Assembly: GCA_900543455.1 (NCBI GenBank)
Contig: UQRR01000101.1
Location: forward strand, 1-7,014
DNA from: an uncultured Dialister sp.
GTDB lineage: Bacteria; Bacillota; Negativicutes; Veillonellales; Dialisteraceae
Length of the DNA: 7,014 nucleotides
Direction: 5' to 3'
Below the pieces are notes generated by a model that worked only from the letters and a program-made list of their open reading frames with translations, was not told the origin of the DNA and did not search any database. This document shows positions 5,460 through 7,014 of the stretch, piece after piece; position 1 is the stretch's first letter; each line of letters begins with the position of its first letter. Both the position numbers and the translations under genes were made by a program.

Positions 5460-6521
5460 ATGTCATCCGATCGTATGATGGAATACTACTACTCCATGGG
5501 ACAGGACTGCCTCACGAATGGCGCTCTTGACGATGCGGTCACCTATTTCCGCAAAGCCGCCAATATGGGAGCCGACGAGGCCGCCTATGAGATCTGCGCC
5601 ATCGGACGCCAGATGGAAACCGGTGATGGGGTAGAAAAAAATGAAGAAAAAGCAGAAAGCTGCTATAAAATAGGTGTCGAGTACGGCATCGAGAAAGCCA
5701 GCCTGTACTTGGGCGAGATGTACCTTCGCGGCATCCATGGCGGAAAACCAAATCCGAGGAAAGCCCGCCGCGCCTTAGAAGATGCTTCTGATATGGGAAA
5801 TAGAGAAGCTGCCGCTCTGCTTGGCAAAGCCTATGACGAAGGGCTTCTTGGGAAAGTGAATCCCAAGCAGGCCTTCCGATACTACCTCCTCGCCGCCGAG
5901 AGAGGGGATACCAGCTCCATGCTGATGATCGGTCTTTTCTATGCACAGGGGACAAGCGTGGCGAAGGATCTCACGGCTGCTGAGATGTGGATCCGCAAAG
6001 GACGCGAGGAAGGAGATGACGATGGCGATCAGACGCTCCGCGTCTTCCTCTCCGTCGCCTCCTCCGAATACATCACAGGGGCTGCCGGGAAGGTAGACCC
6101 CGCGAAAGCCTGGCAGATGGCGGAAGAAGCGGAAGCTCTGGGCGACAAGGATGTCTTCTACCGCCTCGGCAAGACCTACAGCGCGGCTTCGAACCAGAAA
6201 GACCACCTGCCGAAAGCCTTCGAGTGCTACAAGCGCGCGGCAGAAAACGGCATTCCGGCGGCCATGGCCGCCCTCGGTCTCTGCTATGAAGCCGGCCTCG
6301 GCATAGAGGAAGACATCGCGTGTGCTGTCTCCTTCTATAAGAGATCCGCAGAAGCCGGCGATCCCTTCGGCATGGCTCACTACGGCTACGCCCTCGCTAA
6401 TGGCGAAGGCTGTGAAAAGAATGAAAAAGCCGCCATGTCCTGGCTTATCAAAGCCGCCATGCGAGGTGATCAGGGAGCCATCCTCACGCTGAAAGAAGAC
6501 TACGGGTATGAGATGAAATAA
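5460..6521 (+). CDS. SEL1-like (TPR family) repeat protein
   Basis: This 353-residue protein is made almost wholly of helical repeats of the SEL1/TPR class, which act as scaffolds for protein-protein contacts. An opening TPR-like unit (about 9-37, ending FRKAANMG) is followed by some seven or eight SEL1-type units of 34-37 residues, for example near 39-75, 78-112, 115-148, 151-184, 231-264, 267-300 and 303-336. Many show the pattern A-x-x-x-LG-x-x-Y-x-x-G, then KA-x-x-x-Y-x-x-A-A-x-x-G. The 185-228 stretch is a less regular repeat. No signal peptide, membrane segment or enzymatic domain is seen, so it is probably cytoplasmic. ATG at 5460 has AAGGAG at 5443-5448, eleven bases upstream; ATG codons at 5475 and 5478 are alternatives with worse spacing. 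It is a separate transcription unit with its own terminator. The partner is unknown. Confidence 0.92.
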   Translation: MSSDRMMEYYYSMGQDCLTNGALDDAVTYFRKAANMGADEAAYEICAIGRQMETGDGVEKNEEKAESCYKIGVEYGIEKASLYLGEMYLRGIHGGKPNPRKARRALEDASDMGNREAAALLGKAYDEGLLGKVNPKQAFRYYLLAAERGDTSSMLMIGLFYAQGTSVAKDLTAAEMWIRKGREEGDDDGDQTLRVFLSVASSEYITGAAGKVDPAKAWQMAEEAEALGDKDVFYRLGKTYSAASNQKDHLPKAFECYKRAAENGIPAAMAALGLCYEAGLGIEEDIACAVSFYKRSAEAGDPFGMAHYGYALANGEGCEKNEKAAMSWLIKAAMRGDQGAILTLKEDYGYEMK

Positions 6522-6562
6522 AAAAAGGCGTCATGATGCGAAAGCATCATGACGCCTTTTTT
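6521..6562 (+). terminator. Strong intrinsic terminator of the SEL1 gene
   Basis: GGCGTCATGATGC (6527-6539), loop GAAA, GCATCATGACGCC (6544-6556) is a perfect 13-bp stem with a GNRA-type loop, followed by six T. Six A before the stem can pair with the T run, so it may also terminate from the minus strand. It overlaps the last base of the stop codon. Confidence 0.95.
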
Positions 6563-6563
6563 A

Positions 6564-6632
6564 TTCAGGGTTCAGGGTTCAGGGTTCAGGGTTCAGGGTT
6601 CAGGGTTCAGGGTTCAGGGTTCAGGGTTCAGG
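6564..6632 (+). repeat. Perfect TTCAGGG heptamer array
   Basis: Nine identical TTCAGGG units run from 6564 to 6626, then a tenth partial unit (TTCAGG) to 6632. It starts one base after the T run of the terminator. With nine GGG runs separated by four-base loops, the + strand fits the canonical G-quadruplex pattern twice over. The open frames through it, giving GSGFRVQ repeats, are artefacts. Confidence 0.97.
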
Positions 6633-6634
6633 AG

Positions 6635-6938
6635 GCGGCTTCGCCGCAAAAAAAGAAGCCAACCCCGCCTCGCTGCGCTCAGCAGCCCCTTCCAAGGGAA
6701 GGGGCTCGCGTGGATGCTCCCTCCTTCCTTTGGAAGGAGGTGCCCCGAAGGGGCGGAGGTTGGAGGGGGAAAGCGGTATCTCCGACACACCGCCTTCCCT
6801 TTGAGGGGAAGGTGCCCCGAAGGGGCGGATAGGGTACTAGCGGTATGAAAGAGAGCGGGAAAGAGAATCTCAAGCCGACGATATACGAGAGCACCCTATC
6901 CACCGCTGGCACGGTCCCCCTTCCCCATGCGGGGAAGG
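6635..6938. repeat. Cluster of GC-rich hairpins, no gene
   Basis: At least six stem-loops are packed here: GCGGC-TTC-GCCGC at 6635-6647; AGCCCCTTCC-AAG-GGAAGGGGCT at 6684-6706; CTCCTTCC-TTT-GGAAGGAG at 6721-6739; GCCCC-GAA-GGGGC at 6742-6754 and again at 6814-6826; an imperfect one at 6793-6812; and CCTTCCCC-ATGC-GGGGAAGG at 6919-6938. A perfect 20-bp direct repeat (6738-6757 and 6810-6829) covers the GCCCC-GAA-GGGGC hairpin and its edges. The GAA-loop hairpins resemble those inside M1. I see no gene on either strand. Confidence 0.75.
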
Positions 6939-7014
6939 CTATTAAGTTAAGGAAATCGTTAGCTACGTAACGTCTTGCTTCCCCCTTCGGGGGAAGTGCC
7001 GAAGGCAATAGGGG
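6939..7014. mobile_element. Second M1 copy, inverted, cut by the window end
   Basis: From CTATTAAGTTAAG (6939-6951) to the last base, the sequence is the reverse complement of 1709-1782 plus a few bases, with about one difference. It includes the CTTCCCCC-TTC-GGGGGAAG hairpin. The remainder and the other end lie beyond the window. It lacks the outermost GTAATG of the first copy's end. Confidence 0.85.

Noticed and set aside
6533..6848. Plus-strand frames with repeated GSGFRVQ
   Set aside because: They read through the terminator and the TTCAGGG array. A 7-bp repeat gives a 7-residue periodic peptide in every open frame, so this is not evidence for a gene.

Overview
The window is about 7 kb of bacterial DNA with four protein genes, all on the + strand, separated by long intergenic stretches packed with repeats. 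The genes have strong AAGGAG-type ribosome sites, and two of them use non-ATG starts (GTG and TTG). They are moderately GC-rich, and the one clear metabolic unit is an oxygen-sensitive ferredoxin-linked 2-oxoacid oxidoreductase. This suggests an anaerobic fermenter. A Negativicutes/Veillonellaceae-like Firmicute is my best guess, but it rests on overall protein style and not on a marker gene.

Layout. 1-410: repeat-rich intergenic DNA with heptamer tracts, a 9-bp tandem and a solo repeat arm. 411-1487: a protein of unknown function with a C-terminal membrane anchor and a J-domain-like N-terminus. 1488-2160: a 236-bp palindrome-ended element (M1), then a 157-bp inverted-repeat element (core A) flanked by heptamer tracts. 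2161-2310: an extended -10 promoter and a leader with a hairpin. 2311-4927: korA-korB, two tightly coupled genes for the gamma/alpha-fused and beta subunits of a 2-oxoacid:ferredoxin oxidoreductase. 4928-5459: a nested repeat (heptamers, 44-bp arm, core B, 44-bp arm, heptamers) and small hairpins. 5460-6521: a SEL1/TPR-repeat protein with a strong intrinsic terminator. 6564-7014: a near-perfect TTCAGGG array, a hairpin cluster, and an inverted, truncated second copy of M1.

How the genes work together. KorA and KorB form one enzyme, which oxidatively decarboxylates a 2-oxoacid (2-oxoglutarate is the best guess) to the acyl-CoA and reduces ferredoxin; it may also run in reverse. The flanking genes are separated from korAB by more than 500 bp of repeats and have no visible functional link to it.

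The coding content is ordinary. The unusual material is between the genes. At least three non-coding repeat families (M1, the arm/core composite, and heptamer tandems) recur in several copies, both orientations and different degrees of completeness. Their arrangement suggests nesting, loss of parts and 7-bp slippage. I see no CRISPR array, tRNA, rRNA, transposase or defence system.
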